Shown in pieces: positions 63,101 through 64,000 of a DNA stretch of 64,000 bases (positions within the stretch are counted from its first letter, which is position 1; each line of letters opens with the position of its first letter). This stretch comes from Hetaerina americana (lineage: Eukaryota > Arthropoda > Insecta > Odonata > Calopterygidae), in the NCBI GenBank assembly GCA_022747635.1, contig JAKTNV010000065.1, positions 776,001 to 840,000 of the forward strand. The letters are read 5' to 3'. Both the position numbers and the translations under genes were made by a program. The notes beneath the pieces were generated by a model. That model worked only from the letters and a program-made list of their open reading frames with translations. It ran no database searches and was not told the DNA's origin.

Positions 63101-64000
63101 CATCATCAGTATTTCAATCCTAGGATTGGTTTACTGCAGCCCTCCATTCTACTCTATTTAATGTCAATGCCCTCAATCCTTCTTAATTTGTCCTATTTAC
63201 ATGTCTCTTGGTATTCCTCGTGGAATCTTCCCTTCTATTTTTCTTTTATTATATTCCTAATCAATCCATTGTACTTCAATGTGTGTCCAATCCATCTATT
63301 TCTTCTTGGCTGTAAAGTTCTCCATATTGTCCTATCCTCTTCTGCTCTTCTATATACTTCCTCGTTCATAACTTTGTCTATCCATTTAATCTTCAGCATT
63401 CTCCTCCAACACCATGCTTCAAAGGCTTCTATTCTTCCCTGGTCCACTTTTCCAATGTTCCAAGTCTCGGAGGCATAGAGCGCCATGCCCCACATGAAAG
63501 TCTTGACAAATTGCTTCCAGTCTCAGGTTCTTTAAACATAGTAATTGCCTCTTCTTCATGAATGCACTCTTAGCTTGATGTCGGTCGAACTTCTTCCATC
63601 CCATGTTATGCTGCTGCCCAGGTATATGGATTCCACTTGCTCTAGTTTCACCCCTCGAATAGTGATATCTGCATTCAGCTTCTCTCTTCCACACCCAAGG
63701 ATTTTAGTTTCCTCCTTGTTGACGTTCATGTTATATTCCCCCAGTACTTGACCCATAGCACTTAGGAGTTGCTTGCAGGTCCTCTCGCATTTCCACCACT
63801 ACTGCAGTGTCATCTGCAAACCGGAGTAATGTGATTTCTTCTCCATTTACCCTGACTCCTTTGATACCCAATTCTTGTATTCTTTTATTGCCTCTTCAAG
63901 GTATGCATTGAATATTGCTATTGAGAGGTTGACTCCTTTGTTTATTTTGGCTTCTATTTTTATTCCATTTTTCATTTGAATTGTTTTAACCTGATTCTTG
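63101..64000 (-). mobile_element. RTE-type LINE, 3' part, running off the right edge
   Basis: On the minus strand: IFNAYLEEAIKE near 63900, GVRVNGEEITLLRFADDTAV near 63830 (the RT active-site block with FADD), YLGSSITWDGRSSTDIK near 63590, then the C-terminal block YASETWNIGKVDQGRIEAFE, AWCWRRMLKIKWIDKV and RRNRWIGH near 63300-63480. The 3' end reads CTGCAGTAAACCAATCCTAG followed by TACTGATGATGATT, the GAT-type tail typical of RTE. Frames are broken by shifts, so this copy is decayed. Confidence 0.85.

Overview
This is a eukaryotic nuclear window. It is AT-rich, with multi-exon genes, long introns and GT-AG splice sites, and it most likely comes from an arthropod, probably an insect. The proteins read as animal orthologues, and the repeats (mariner, pogo, RTE and CR1/jockey-like LINEs, Ty1-copia, tRNA-derived SINEs) fit an insect with a fairly large genome. 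I cannot name the species or order. Nothing prokaryotic is present: no operon, CRISPR array or insertion sequence.

Five host genes can be reconstructed exon by exon, with every splice phase closing. (1) RB1CC1/FIP200, minus strand, exons 1-9 at 14584-2029, continuing beyond the left edge: the autophagy-initiation scaffold. (2) CIB1-like calcium- and integrin-binding protein, plus strand, 15325-19005, complete, 185 aa. (3) MEIOB, minus strand, 37740-25625, complete, 483 aa: a meiotic ssDNA-binding OB-fold protein. (4) METTL13, plus strand, 38226-52880, complete, 689 aa: the eEF1A methyltransferase. (5) FAM210A-like mitochondrial protein, plus strand, 55874-58362, complete, 290 aa.

Layout: RB1CC1 and CIB1 are head to head across about 740 bp. 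CIB1 and MEIOB are tail to tail across a 6.6-kb space with no recognisable gene. MEIOB and METTL13 are head to head across 485 bp. METTL13 and FAM210A are in tandem. The genes belong to unrelated processes (autophagy, calcium signalling, meiotic recombination, translation-factor methylation, mitochondria), so no shared pathway is claimed.

Introns and spacers hold the mobile DNA: a LINE with a long uninterrupted reverse-transcriptase frame (RB1CC1 intron 6), an internally deleted mariner (RB1CC1 intron 3), a copia fossil (CIB1 intron 4), an RTE fossil, a mariner 3' fragment, a possible MITE pair and several SINEs (MEIOB introns), and a decayed pogo element (METTL13 intron 8). A second RTE runs off the right edge. 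I found no clearly new multi-gene system. The most interesting points are TE ends within about 50 bp of splice sites, two SINE families, the FAM210A 11-residue repeats and an altered CIB1 EF-hand.
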